A DNA stretch of 64,000 bases from a marine actinobacterium MedAcidi-G2B (lineage in GTDB: Bacteria; Actinomycetota; Acidimicrobiia; Acidimicrobiales; MedAcidi-G1), in NCBI GenBank assembly GCA_000817115.1, contig JUEO01000001.1, positions 124,001-188,000 of the forward strand, given 5' to 3'. Made by a program: the position numbers and the translations under genes. Below are positions 9,074 to 18,210 of this stretch, one piece after another. The stretch's first letter is position 1, and the number at the start of each line of letters is the position of its first letter. The notes beneath the pieces were generated by a model, which was not told where the DNA came from, searched no databases, and was given only the letters and a program-made list of their open reading frames with translations.

Positions 9074-9095
9074 CTACTTGAGTTAAATCAAGTAG
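9074..9095. terminator. Perfect 8-bp hairpin between rpsI and glmM
   Basis: CTACTTGA and TCAAGTAG form a perfect 8-bp inverted repeat around GTTAAA, seven bases after the rpsI stop. No U-run follows, so it could be a weak terminator, an mRNA 3'-end stabiliser or a processing site. The assignment as a terminator is tentative. Confidence 0.4.
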
Positions 9096-9112
9096 CACTC
9101 ATATTATTAACT

Positions 9113-10438
9113 ATGACGAATTTATCTCTAACTTTTGGAACCGACGGAGTAAGAGGCAGAGCAGGATCAGAACTCACTGAGGAAATGGTAAAAACGCTTG
9201 GGTTATCTGCTGCGTCATATTTGGGTTCAGACCAGGTAATAATTGGGCGAGATACACGCGAATCAAGCCCTTCTTTTGAAAAAGCACTTGCACAAGGTTT
9301 TAAAGCTGGAGGTATCGAGCCCCTCTTACTCGGAGTAGCTCCTACACCAGCAGTTGCTCATCTTGCAAATATTAGTGAAGTAGCTGGAGCCATGGTTTCT
9401 GCCTCTCATAATCCATGGTGGGATAACGGAATAAAATTATTTTCATCAGGCGGGCATAAGTTGGACGATGCTACACAGCTACAAATAGAAACCAGTTGGC
9501 ATGAGAACCTTTCAACGAGCGTTCCAAGAATAGAATCGTTTACTTCGATTTCTTTAGACTCATGGACTAATTCCGTATTGGATTCAACTACACATTTGAT
9601 TTTCGATGGGATCAAAATGGTTCTTGATTGCGCAAATGGGGCTATGTCAGAATTCGCCCCAGAAGTTATGCGCAACCTAGGGGCTGAAGTTGTTGTTATC
9701 CATAACAATCCCGATGGGAAAAATATTAACCAAGAATGTGGTGCTACTCATCTAACTTCTTTGCAGAAGGCGGTAATAGACAACGCAGCCGAAGTCGGAT
9801 TTGCGTTTGATGGGGATGGGGATCGTGTCATCGCAGTTTCTTCGGAAGGACAGATTTTAGATGGTGATCACTTATTAGCGCTCATTTCTGTAGACCGATT
9901 TGAAGATGGAAAATTAACTGATGACACAGTTGCCATTACGGTAATGGCGAACCTCGGTCTTCGGAGAGTTTTGAGTGCGAAAGGTATCAAAACCTTTGAA
10001 ACGCCTGTAGGTGATCGGTATGTCCTAGAAGCTTTAGAAAGCAACAATTGGGATGTGGGTGGAGAACAGTCTGGCCACATAGTGATATCAGAATTTGCGA
10101 CAACAGGGGATGGTCTTTTAACTGCAGTCCAGACACTTGCTGCTGCGCGAAAACGGGAGAGAGAGATTGGACTATGGGCAAAAGAGCTAGTTGAGAAATC
10201 TCCTCAAGTTTTAGTTAACTTGCCTGTTACTAAATCAGGAGCTGGCTTGGTTGAGCAAGCATCTGACTTAATAGAAGAAATGAAACAAGAGCTGGGTGAC
10301 AATGGACGCATAGTGGTGCGTCCTTCAGGAACGGAACCTTTGGTTAGAATTATGGTAGAAGCTTTAGATGAACTTGCTGCTCAGCAAGTCGCAAATTCAC
10401 TAGAGGCAAGCATTAGCGCTCTCGACAACACCCCTTGA
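9113..10438 (+). CDS. glmM: Phosphoglucosamine mutase
   Basis: GlmM converts glucosamine-6-phosphate to glucosamine-1-phosphate for UDP-GlcNAc and peptidoglycan synthesis. The 441-aa protein has the N-terminal FGTDGVRGRAG, the phosphoserine loop MVSASHNPWWDNGIK, the metal site FAFDGDGDRVIAV and the phosphate-binding RPSGTEPLVRIMVE. Length and motifs are normal. It sits upstream of the GlmS-like gene, so consecutive steps of the pathway are encoded together. Confidence 0.97.
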   Translation: MTNLSLTFGTDGVRGRAGSELTEEMVKTLGLSAASYLGSDQVIIGRDTRESSPSFEKALAQGFKAGGIEPLLLGVAPTPAVAHLANISEVAGAMVSASHNPWWDNGIKLFSSGGHKLDDATQLQIETSWHENLSTSVPRIESFTSISLDSWTNSVLDSTTHLIFDGIKMVLDCANGAMSEFAPEVMRNLGAEVVVIHNNPDGKNINQECGATHLTSLQKAVIDNAAEVGFAFDGDGDRVIAVSSEGQILDGDHLLALISVDRFEDGKLTDDTVAITVMANLGLRRVLSAKGIKTFETPVGDRYVLEALESNNWDVGGEQSGHIVISEFATTGDGLLTAVQTLAAARKREREIGLWAKELVEKSPQVLVNLPVTKSGAGLVEQASDLIEEMKQELGDNGRIVVRPSGTEPLVRIMVEALDELAAQQVANSLEASISALDNTP

Positions 10439-10499
10439 GTTCAATCACATAGAATTCTTTTACAACTTTTAAATTCAACTACTGATAAGGAGGCGTGAT

Positions 10500-13400
10500 A
10501 TGTGTGGAATTATTGCAATTGTACGAAAACCAGAATCACGAGTCGCCCCTAATCCAGTAGACCTTCTTGACCTTATTGAAAAGGCAGTAGGACTTTTAGC
10601 GGGAGAAAAAATTGCTGCAGTATCAGAGGCAAAAAATTACTTAGAGCAAGTAAATCAACTTCTTCAAGGCACATCCGGGTTGTATGCCCTCATTGACAAC
10701 GCAAATTTGAGCAGAGACTTAAAAGAAAAGTTAGAGACTTTATATACAAAAGTTGTTCCAAGTATAGAACAAACACTTCATGAGGTGGATATAGATCCTG
10801 AAGAAGCAAATGAATTGATTGTTGGCTTGCGTGATTCAATTTGGGCAATTTTGCATGACCGAATTGAAACATTTAAAGGAGTAATGAATTTAGCATCCAA
10901 GTCTCATACTCCTAGTCGTGCCGGATATGCAGTTCTCCTTTCTATCCAACAAGCTTTAAATGCGATCGATCGGATGGAGGTAAGAGGAAGAGACTCAGCC
11001 GGTATCCAAATCACTCTTTGGGGCTATGCGCCTGACAAAGAAAAAAATATAGGTCACAGCGAAGACCCTTTGTACCGTTCTGGAGCCACGCATCATGTCA
11101 AAGGGAGATTATTACAGTTTGTAGTCAAAACTGCCGCGGAAATTGGAGAACTTGGAGACAACACGGCAGTTCTAAGAAAGAGAATTTCAGAAGACACCAA
11201 CCTCGCTGAAATTCTTACTCAAGAAAAAGTTAGAGGTTCGATATTGGGACACACCCGATGGGCAAGTATCGGCGTTGTATCTGAAGCAAATGCGCATCCA
11301 TTGGACTCAATTAGAGCAGATGGAGAACAAACACCACTTGTTACGTCAGTTCAAAATGGTGACATAGACAACTATTTAGAAGTTATTCAAGATAAATCTT
11401 TATCTATATCATCAGACATCACTAGTGATGCAAAAGTAATGCCTGCTCTTTGCTCTTCTTACCTGAGATATGGTGATGCGCCAAGTGATGCTTTTCGCAA
11501 GGCAGTTCAATCCTTTGAAGGATCTTTAGCGATAGCGACATCAATAGCAGATAAACCTAGCAATCTTTACTTGTCCTTGAGAGGAAGCGGGCAGGGACTA
11601 TATATCGGCTTAGGGGAAGACGTTACAGTTGTTGCAAGTGAGCTTTATGGAGTTGTAGAGGTGACTCCTAATTATTTACGCATGGATGGAGAGATTCCAG
11701 CGGACTTAAACAACGCAGTAACAAGTCGGGGTCAAATCGTTGAAGTAGATAGCGATAAGTCTGGTCTTTCAGAGGGGATCACAAGGTATTCATTTGATGG
11801 ACGGGTTCTGCCAATTGATGACCAAGAAATAAAAAGAGCTGAAATTACTACACGAGATATAGATCGAGACGGCTACCCGCACTACCTTCTCAAAGAGATT
11901 AGCGAATCCTCTGATTCAGTTCGTTCAACTCTGCGCGGATACTTAGTTAAAGACACTAATGGTGATTTGGATGTCAAATTAGGAACCTCGGTCTTAAGTG
12001 AAGAGTTAATAAAGAAAGTTTCGTCAGGAAAAGTTTGCAGAATCACTGTTATGGGTCAAGGAACTGCAGCTATAGCCGCTCAAGCTGTCGCAGCAGCAAT
12101 AGATGAGCAGATTTTGAGCAGTGAAATAAGAGTTGATTCACAATTAGCGACAGAACTGTCGGGATTTGGTCTTCGCTCAGATATGTCAGATACCTGCGTT
12201 ATCGCAATTAGTCAGTCTGGAACTACGACTGACACGAACCGCACAGTGGACTTAGTTCAAGCTCGAGGAGCACATGTTGTAGCGATCGTAAATCGTAGGA
12301 ACAGTGATCTTGCCGACAGAGCGGATGGAGTTTTTTATACTTCAGACGGACGAGACATAGAGATGAGTGTTGCGTCAACTAAAGCGTTTTATGCACAGGT
12401 AACAGCAGGGTTCCTTCTTGCGGTTTCTCTATCGAAGGCTCTTTCAAATAAGAAAAGTTCCGGTTATCTAGATCTTCTTGAGGGGCTACAAGAATTGCCA
12501 CAGGTTATGGACCAGATGCTTCTTAACAAGACTCACATTTCAGAGATTGCAAAGCGTCATGCCCCTTCTCGTCGTTATTGGGCAATAGTTGGAAATGGTT
12601 TGAACCTTATTGCTGCTCGAGAAATTCGGATTAAATTGTCTGAACTTTGCTATAAATCTATTTCTTGTGACTCAACTGAAGATAAGAAACATATAGACCT
12701 TTCTTCGGAGCCACTAATTCTTGTTTGTGCCACTGGTTTAGTTGGATCCACTGCAGATGATGTAGCGAAAGAAATAGCCATATATAAAGCTCATAAGGCA
12801 GTGCCAATTGTCGTTTGTGGTGTTGATGATCATCAATACGGAGAAAATCCTGATCAAATAAGAATCCCAGTAGTGCACCCAAGACTTGCATTCATTCTTT
12901 CAACAATGGCGGGTCACTTATTTGGCTATGAAGCAGCGAAAGCTATTGACGCTCAAGCAGATCCATTACGAGAAGCCCATGCTGCGATTGAAGGGATGGC
13001 TATTAGTTTATCTGAAGGCCAATCTCGTGAAGATTTGATGGAAGATCTTCGTGAAAATCTCTCAAGAGCTGAAAGTAGATTTACGCATGATCTTAGATCC
13101 AACGCCCTTGATGGACATTTAGAGGCATCCACCGCTTCTCGCTTAGCGGGACTTTTCCGTTACGCTCTCGGTGAAGTACCTCTTGAGTCTTATCAGCGTG
13201 AATATGGTCAAGTTGGAACCCCAGGACTTGTGCTTGATCGATTAGCTGAATCACTTGTTCAAGCGATTGAACAACTTACACGCCCCATAGATGCGATTAA
13301 GCATCAAGCTAAAACAGTTACCGTTGGAATTTCTAGAACTGATGAAACACTTCTTGAGACGCGTTTAACAAAGTTTGTTCTTGACTCTGGTTCTCCCCGA

Positions 13401-13913
13401 GGACAACTTAGTTATCGGACTCTAAGACTTCTTTCTTCTCTTGACCCTGCAGTTTCTACTTTGCAAGGTTTCACTAGGTACGAAGTTCAGGGATTAGATA
13501 CTGAGAATCCAACAATAGCCATTGTCGATCGTGGAGGGGTTTCAACTGAAATTCAATCGCGAACTGAAGACGATCCTGTTCTTCGCGGAACAAAACATAG
13601 AGTAGCGAGTGAACGAGAGGTCTTAGTTACTCGTGGGGCTAGAGATGATAGGACACTAATTATTATTCCAGAGGTGAAAGAAGCAGAAACAATCGGTCTT
13701 TCTTTGCTCCATGTTGAACTAGTTGAAAATTTGGATGTTGATGGATTACGGGGGGTATTGGGTGGCTACCACAACCGTTATGACTTTATTCGTGATGCAG
13801 TTTGTGAAACGGAGCCAGAATTAGATGAAACTTCGTTATCTAAAATCCGGGTAGTTGATCTCTTAGTTGATCCTGTTGGACTTATTGCAGATAGGTTGCG
13901 TTCCAAGTCATGA
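10500..13913 (+). CDS. Giant GlmS-like amidotransferase/SIS protein (1137 aa)
   Basis: This is related to glucosamine-fructose-6-phosphate aminotransferase, which makes GlcN6P from Fru6P and glutamine, but is nearly twice the usual ~610 aa. The N-terminus MCGIIAIV supplies the class II amidotransferase Cys2. About 130 mainly helical residues then intervene before the second motif MEVRGRDSAGI, followed by GHTRWASIG, NAHP and VQNGDIDNY. Two SIS domains follow (about 510-645 and 690-825; ISQSGTTTDTNR, VASTKAFYAQ, KHIDL). A C-terminal region of about 310 residues includes IDAIKHQAKTVTVG near 931-943, recalling the GlmS tail LAKSVTVE. A strong AAGGAGG precedes the ATG. Its position between glmM and acpS fits GlmS. 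Whether it makes GlcN6P is inferred. Confidence 0.8.
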   Translation: MCGIIAIVRKPESRVAPNPVDLLDLIEKAVGLLAGEKIAAVSEAKNYLEQVNQLLQGTSGLYALIDNANLSRDLKEKLETLYTKVVPSIEQTLHEVDIDPEEANELIVGLRDSIWAILHDRIETFKGVMNLASKSHTPSRAGYAVLLSIQQALNAIDRMEVRGRDSAGIQITLWGYAPDKEKNIGHSEDPLYRSGATHHVKGRLLQFVVKTAAEIGELGDNTAVLRKRISEDTNLAEILTQEKVRGSILGHTRWASIGVVSEANAHPLDSIRADGEQTPLVTSVQNGDIDNYLEVIQDKSLSISSDITSDAKVMPALCSSYLRYGDAPSDAFRKAVQSFEGSLAIATSIADKPSNLYLSLRGSGQGLYIGLGEDVTVVASELYGVVEVTPNYLRMDGEIPADLNNAVTSRGQIVEVDSDKSGLSEGITRYSFDGRVLPIDDQEIKRAEITTRDIDRDGYPHYLLKEISESSDSVRSTLRGYLVKDTNGDLDVKLGTSVLSEELIKKVSSGKVCRITVMGQGTAAIAAQAVAAAIDEQILSSEIRVDSQLATELSGFGLRSDMSDTCVIAISQSGTTTDTNRTVDLVQARGAHVVAIVNRRNSDLADRADGVFYTSDGRDIEMSVASTKAFYAQVTAGFLLAVSLSKALSNKKSSGYLDLLEGLQELPQVMDQMLLNKTHISEIAKRHAPSRRYWAIVGNGLNLIAAREIRIKLSELCYKSISCDSTEDKKHIDLSSEPLILVCATGLVGSTADDVAKEIAIYKAHKAVPIVVCGVDDHQYGENPDQIRIPVVHPRLAFILSTMAGHLFGYEAAKAIDAQADPLREAHAAIEGMAISLSEGQSREDLMEDLRENLSRAESRFTHDLRSNALDGHLEASTASRLAGLFRYALGEVPLESYQREYGQVGTPGLVLDRLAESLVQAIEQLTRPIDAIKHQAKTVTVGISRTDETLLETRLTKFVLDSGSPRGQLSYRTLRLLSSLDPAVSTLQGFTRYEVQGLDTENPTIAIVDRGGVSTEIQSRTEDDPVLRGTKHRVASEREVLVTRGARDDRTLIIIPEVKEAETIGLSLLHVELVENLDVDGLRGVLGGYHNRYDFIRDAVCETEPELDETSLSKIRVVDLLVDPVGLIADRLRSKS

Positions 13914-14275
13914 TTGGAATAGGCATAGATTTGGTTGACGTAGATAGGTTCAGAAACTCGTTATTGCGAACTCCTAAACTTAAAGAAAGATTATTTTGCC
14001 CTGAAGAGCAGAAGTATGCTGAACTTCAATCAGATCCAACTGAACGTTATGCGGCACGCTTTGCGGCTAAAGAAGCAGTCCTTAAGGCACTCGGATTAGG
14101 TTTGGGCTCAATTTCTTTTCATGATATTGAAGTAGTTCATGGCGTTTCGGGAGAGCCTTCGCTGCGGCTTCACCACAAAGCAATAGAGATTGCTTCTGAA
14201 GCAGGTGTGGAAAAATGGCTGTTGACTCTTACTCATACACAGAGAACAGCGGCAGCAGTTGCTGTGGCTTTGTGA
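13910..14275 (+). CDS. acpS: Holo-[acyl-carrier-protein] synthase
   Basis: AcpS transfers 4'-phosphopantetheine from CoA to acyl carrier protein. The 121-residue protein has the N-terminal metal-binding motif GIGIDLVDVDRF and the second motif RFAAKEAVLKALG. Length is normal for the trimeric AcpS class. The ATG overlaps the previous stop as ATGA, and the TGA overlaps the ATG of the next gene as TGATG. Confidence 0.96.
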   Translation: MIGIGIDLVDVDRFRNSLLRTPKLKERLFCPEEQKYAELQSDPTERYAARFAAKEAVLKALGLGLGSISFHDIEVVHGVSGEPSLRLHHKAIEIASEAGVEKWLLTLTHTQRTAAAVAVAL

Positions 14276-15096
14276 TGCTAGATCAATCAGAATTACTTCA
14301 ATTCATACCGTCACGGCCACTGGATGCGCATAAGTGGCAGAGTGCTTGCTGGGTAATTGCGGGTAGCCCTGGAATGGAAGGAGCCGCAATCTTGGCTGCT
14401 CGAGCAGCTCAACGTTCTGGAGCAGGATATGTCCGGCTAAGTGTGCCTAATGCTGAATCTGTTGAAGCACCTTTAGAAGTTGTTGTTACTAAAATTGAAA
14501 AGAATTTAGAACTAGAAGATATAGATCGATTTGCCTCCTTAGTCGTTGGGCCTGGAATCGGAACCGATTCTGCGATTATGGAAGGAGTTCGAGGGTTACT
14601 TCAGAAAATAAGAAAGCCTGTTGTCGTTGATGGAGATGGTCTGAAAGCACTGAGAAATTTTTCTTTCAAGGAAGAAGTATCCGTTTCTACTGTATTGACG
14701 CCACATGACGGTGAATTCGAATCAATTACTGGAATTAAAGTAACTAAAGATCGAGAGCGATCGGCGGTGCAGTTATCTAAAGAAACAAGAGCTGTGGTTC
14801 TACTTAAGGGGCCAACCACAGTGGTGGCGAGTCCTCAAGGTCAAATAGAGAAAATAAAAGCAGGCGATCAACGCTTAGCAACCGCAGGAAGTGGTGACGT
14901 TCTCTCCGGGATTATCGGAGCTTTTCTAGCAAGAGGCGCAACAGGCTTTAATGCTGCATGTGCAGGAGCTCTTATACATGGAAAGTTACTTTCTAAACTT
15001 CCTATGACAGGAGTAGTGGCAGGTGACCTCGATGAACCTCTACCTAGGCTGTTAGAAAGATTTGGCTTAGATAGTCAGAGGGAAATTAATGAGTAG
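14275..15096 (+). CDS. nnrD: ADP-dependent NAD(P)H-hydrate dehydratase
   Basis: This enzyme repairs damaged NAD(P)HX by ADP-dependent dehydration. The 273-aa product is the C-terminal (YjeF/carbohydrate-kinase-like) half only: SPGMEGAAILAARAAQRSGAGYVR, the motif LTPHDGEF and the catalytic-loop GSGDVLSGIIGAFLARGA. The N-terminal NAD(P)HX epimerase domain usually fused in bacteria is absent, so the epimerase must be elsewhere or missing. I chose ATG 14275, which overlaps the acpS stop, over an upstream GTG inside acpS. Confidence 0.9.
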   Translation: MLDQSELLQFIPSRPLDAHKWQSACWVIAGSPGMEGAAILAARAAQRSGAGYVRLSVPNAESVEAPLEVVVTKIEKNLELEDIDRFASLVVGPGIGTDSAIMEGVRGLLQKIRKPVVVDGDGLKALRNFSFKEEVSVSTVLTPHDGEFESITGIKVTKDRERSAVQLSKETRAVVLLKGPTTVVASPQGQIEKIKAGDQRLATAGSGDVLSGIIGAFLARGATGFNAACAGALIHGKLLSKLPMTGVVAGDLDEPLPRLLERFGLDSQREINE

Positions 15097-16192
15097 GCCT
15101 ACTCAACTAAAAATATCATTACAGGCGGTAAGGAATAATGTTTCTGTGCTCCGTTCCCTTGCTCCAAACTCTCTTTTTTGTGCAGTCATTAAAGCTGATG
15201 CTTATGGTCAGGGAGCAGTAAGAGTTGGTGAAGCAGCGATTGAAGCAGGGGCCGACTGGTTGGCTGTCGCCTTAATGCAGGAGGCTAAAGAACTGCGCGA
15301 GGCAGGGCTAACAGCACCCATCTTGGTTTTATCACAGCCACACCCAAATGAAATAAAAGAGCTTAAAAATCTAGAAGGTGTTCGTCCAACTGTCTATACA
15401 TCCGAAGGCATTGAGGAGGTTGCTTCTATTGCACCTAAAATACCCGTCCATCTGAAAATAGAAACTGGTATGAACCGTGTTGGTGCTTCTGAAAAAAATT
15501 CTGTTCTTTTAGCAAACCAAATAACTAACTCTGGATTGATTTTGGAAGGAGTTTTCACTCACTTCGCTTCAGCAGATGAGCCTGAAAGTTCTTTTCCTGT
15601 AGAACAGTCAGTTCTTTTTGATCAAGTCATCAAAGAGCTAGATGATAATGGGTATCAGCCCACAATTATTCATATGGCGAACTCTGCTGCTGCTATTAAC
15701 TTTCCAGCGAGTCATCGGTCTATGGTCAGACCAGGGATAGCAATTTATGGAGCAGAACCATCTGTTGACCTAAGGGACAGATGTGACCAAATCGGTTTGA
15801 AGCCCACAGCCCAGTTTGAAACTGAAGTTAGGCATATTCATGAAATTAAATCAGGTGAAACTGTTTCTTATGGGCGTCGATGGACTGCTCCTCATGACAC
15901 ACTTCTCGCAACTTTGCCTGTCGGTTATGGAGACGGAATGCCAAGAAGTTGGTGGGAGAAAGGGTGTGTAATAATTAATGGACAGAGATGTCCTATTCGG
16001 GGCGTTATCACCATGGATCAACTAATGGTGGAAGTTGGTGCCAAAGTTGCGGTAGGAGACAAAGCTATTTTGTTCGGAGAGCAAGATGGAGAAGTGATTA
16101 CTGCTGGAGAAATAGCGCAGGCAACCGAGACAATTAGTTATGAGATTCTTGCCAGCGTAGGTAAAAGAGTTCCTAGAATCTACGAAAATTAA
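15089..16192 (+). CDS. alr: Alanine racemase
   Basis: Alr makes D-alanine for peptidoglycan with a PLP cofactor. The 367-residue protein shows the cofactor-binding VIKADAYGQGAV (Lys), the HLKIETGMNRVG segment, the C-terminal-domain catalytic Tyr in SYGRRW and YGDGMPR. It starts ATG 15089, overlapping nnrD by eight bases. Its stop overlaps the stop of the opposite-strand methyltransferase through a shared TTAA. Confidence 0.96.
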   Translation: MSRPTQLKISLQAVRNNVSVLRSLAPNSLFCAVIKADAYGQGAVRVGEAAIEAGADWLAVALMQEAKELREAGLTAPILVLSQPHPNEIKELKNLEGVRPTVYTSEGIEEVASIAPKIPVHLKIETGMNRVGASEKNSVLLANQITNSGLILEGVFTHFASADEPESSFPVEQSVLFDQVIKELDDNGYQPTIIHMANSAAAINFPASHRSMVRPGIAIYGAEPSVDLRDRCDQIGLKPTAQFETEVRHIHEIKSGETVSYGRRWTAPHDTLLATLPVGYGDGMPRSWWEKGCVIINGQRCPIRGVITMDQLMVEVGAKVAVGDKAILFGEQDGEVITAGEIAQATETISYEILASVGKRVPRIYEN

Positions 16193-16929
16193 TTCCCTCG
16201 ATTAAAACGTATTACACAGTTCCAAGTAAAAAACTCTCGTAGGCCCGGTATAGCGATGATAAAGCGAGCCCAAGGCCAGTATCTAGGTTCAATACGAGTT
16301 ATGGAAATATCAGTTCGTTGACGAATCATACGCAGAGTAGGCCCAATATGAACGGCAAATAGTCCCTCTCCATATCGATTGTCTGGTGGAGGGCCGTGGC
16401 GTTTTTCATAAAGCCTTGGGCCCCATTTTGGTCCGAGATATTGATAAGGATTCATGTTGTGCCCCCCGTTCGGAGAGTACCAATTTGTCCATGACAGGTA
16501 ACCCCATCCACCAGGTTTTAGAACTCGTATTATTTCGTCAATAACCATTGAAGGATTACTGGTATGTTCCAGCATGTTTGAACAGAATACGCCATCAAAG
16601 GAGTTGTCTGGGAAAGCCATCAGAGTGGCATCTCCTAACATTAATCCTGAGATAGGGAATCGAGCGCGGGTAAGAACTCCCATGTCGCCATCGATCCCTA
16701 ATACGGTTGCTCCATATTTGCGCATTGCTTCTGCGTACCAGCCCGGACCGCATCCGACATCAAGAATACGATGTCCTTGAATCCCGTAACGTTTTTCAAG
16801 ATCAAAAGCTGCTTCGGCCCCCAGAGCTTGGTAGAAGGGTTCAGGCTCTGAACGTTCTTTTAAAAAAAGAGACCACAAGAGGCGAATTCGCTTGATTCCA
16901 GTTCCATTTGGGGCATTCTTTGTGGTCAT
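16189..16929 (-). CDS. Class I SAM-dependent methyltransferase
   Basis: A 246-aa methyltransferase with the SAM-binding motif ILDVGCGPGWYAEAM (about 56-70), the acidic strand-2 residue in LGIDGD, FDGVFCSNMLEHT and the post-motif LKPGGWGYLSW. Substrate is unknown. Homologous methyltransferases lie beside GT4 and AftD-type genes in other actinobacteria, so a glycan or lipid substrate is a reasonable inference. It is divergent from the GT4 gene, with a 90-base promoter region between, and convergent with alr. ATG 16929 is preferred over the adjacent TTG. Confidence 0.85.
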   Translation of the reverse strand: MTTKNAPNGTGIKRIRLLWSLFLKERSEPEPFYQALGAEAAFDLEKRYGIQGHRILDVGCGPGWYAEAMRKYGATVLGIDGDMGVLTRARFPISGLMLGDATLMAFPDNSFDGVFCSNMLEHTSNPSMVIDEIIRVLKPGGWGYLSWTNWYSPNGGHNMNPYQYLGPKWGPRLYEKRHGPPPDNRYGEGLFAVHIGPTLRMIRQRTDISITRIEPRYWPWARFIIAIPGLREFFTWNCVIRFNRGN

Positions 16930-17022
16930 CAATGCTTAACAATACTCTCCTTATTCATATTTATTGAGACTTACCATGGAGGACACCAAACATAAGGCTG
17001 TGGACTGAGTAACTTATTATTA

Positions 17023-18210
17023 ATGGATTCAAAAATAGGATTCAATGATGGACATATAGACCTCAACGAAACGGCTTCTAGAGCGGAACGTTTAGGCCTC
17101 AAAGATTTGGCGATTATTGCTTGGAGAGATCTTGAAGCACCTGATTCAGGTGGTTCAGAAGAGCATCTGACCCAGGTTGCACGTTGTTGGGCTCAGGTTG
17201 GTTTGTCAACGAATATTAGAACAGCAGCGGTTAAAGGTTTACCCTCAGAGGTAGAACGTAACGGATCAAAAATCACAAGACGTGGGGGAAGGGTGTCTAT
17301 ATTTCCGGGAGCTGCTTTTCAGACATTGCGCGGTGGTTTAGGAGCAGCCGACGGGATCGTAGACGTATTTCAAGGGATGCCTTTTTTGTCACCACTTTGG
17401 ACACGTCGTCCACGTGTTGGTTTGATACATCATTGCCACATGGGAACTTGGAGTGATTTAGCTCCTATAGGGTTAGCTCAATTTGGTTATCTCATTGAAA
17501 GGTTTGTAATCCGGAAGGTTTATCAATCAACTCCATTAGTTACACTTTCTTCTTCTTCTGCAGCTGAGATCGTTAAATGTATGAAAGTAAGTCCACAACA
17601 ATTAAGAGTTGGACCAGTAGGTATTTCTTCAGATTTCACTACATCTATTTCCACCAAAAAAAATTTCATACCTTTAGTAGTTGCTGGCGGGCGGTTCATG
17701 CCACCGAAAGGGTTTGATCGACTTCCAGCAATCCTTTCTCTCGTGAAAGAGAAGATTCCTTCACTTAAAGTCGTCATTTTTGGGGATGGGCCTGAAAGAT
17801 CGACTATTGAATCGGAGATTCGGAAATATGCAGCCGAAGATTGGATTGATTTACCCGGATTTATTGAAAGAAAAGATCAGATTCAGCTTTATCAACATGC
17901 CAATTTGCTTGTAGCTCCTTCACGGCGAGAAGGATGGAATATGACCATTACCGAGGCGGCTGCTTGTGGGACGTCCTCTGTTGCTACCAAAATCCCAGGA
18001 CATTTAGATGCAGTTATAGATCAAGAAACTGGATTATTAGTAGAAGATGACATTGAAATGGGAGAAGCAGTCATTGCCACCCTTTTAGACGATAATCAGA
18101 GATCCGAAATGGAAATAAACGCAGTTAAGCATGCGAAAAATTTTCAATGGGACCATACGGCGGCAATTATTTTGAATGCACTATGCGATGACGCAGAAAG
18201 TCGTAAATGA
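17023..18210 (+). CDS. Family 4 glycosyltransferase
   Basis: A 395-residue GT-B glycosyltransferase, probably adding a sugar to a cell-envelope acceptor in the cytoplasm. The C-terminal half has the nucleotide-sugar site of group-1 transferases: VAGGRFMPPKGFDRL, VIFGDGPER, and the E-x7-E motif in SRREGWNMTITEAAACG. The N-terminal part has the donor-free Rossmann fold with the EAPDSGGSEEHL loop near 45. It overlaps the next gene by four bases (ATGA), so it is co-transcribed with the AftD-like gene. Exact donor and acceptor cannot be read from the sequence. Confidence 0.87.
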   Translation: MDSKIGFNDGHIDLNETASRAERLGLKDLAIIAWRDLEAPDSGGSEEHLTQVARCWAQVGLSTNIRTAAVKGLPSEVERNGSKITRRGGRVSIFPGAAFQTLRGGLGAADGIVDVFQGMPFLSPLWTRRPRVGLIHHCHMGTWSDLAPIGLAQFGYLIERFVIRKVYQSTPLVTLSSSSAAEIVKCMKVSPQQLRVGPVGISSDFTTSISTKKNFIPLVVAGGRFMPPKGFDRLPAILSLVKEKIPSLKVVIFGDGPERSTIESEIRKYAAEDWIDLPGFIERKDQIQLYQHANLLVAPSRREGWNMTITEAAACGTSSVATKIPGHLDAVIDQETGLLVEDDIEMGEAVIATLLDDNQRSEMEINAVKHAKNFQWDHTAAIILNALCDDAESRK

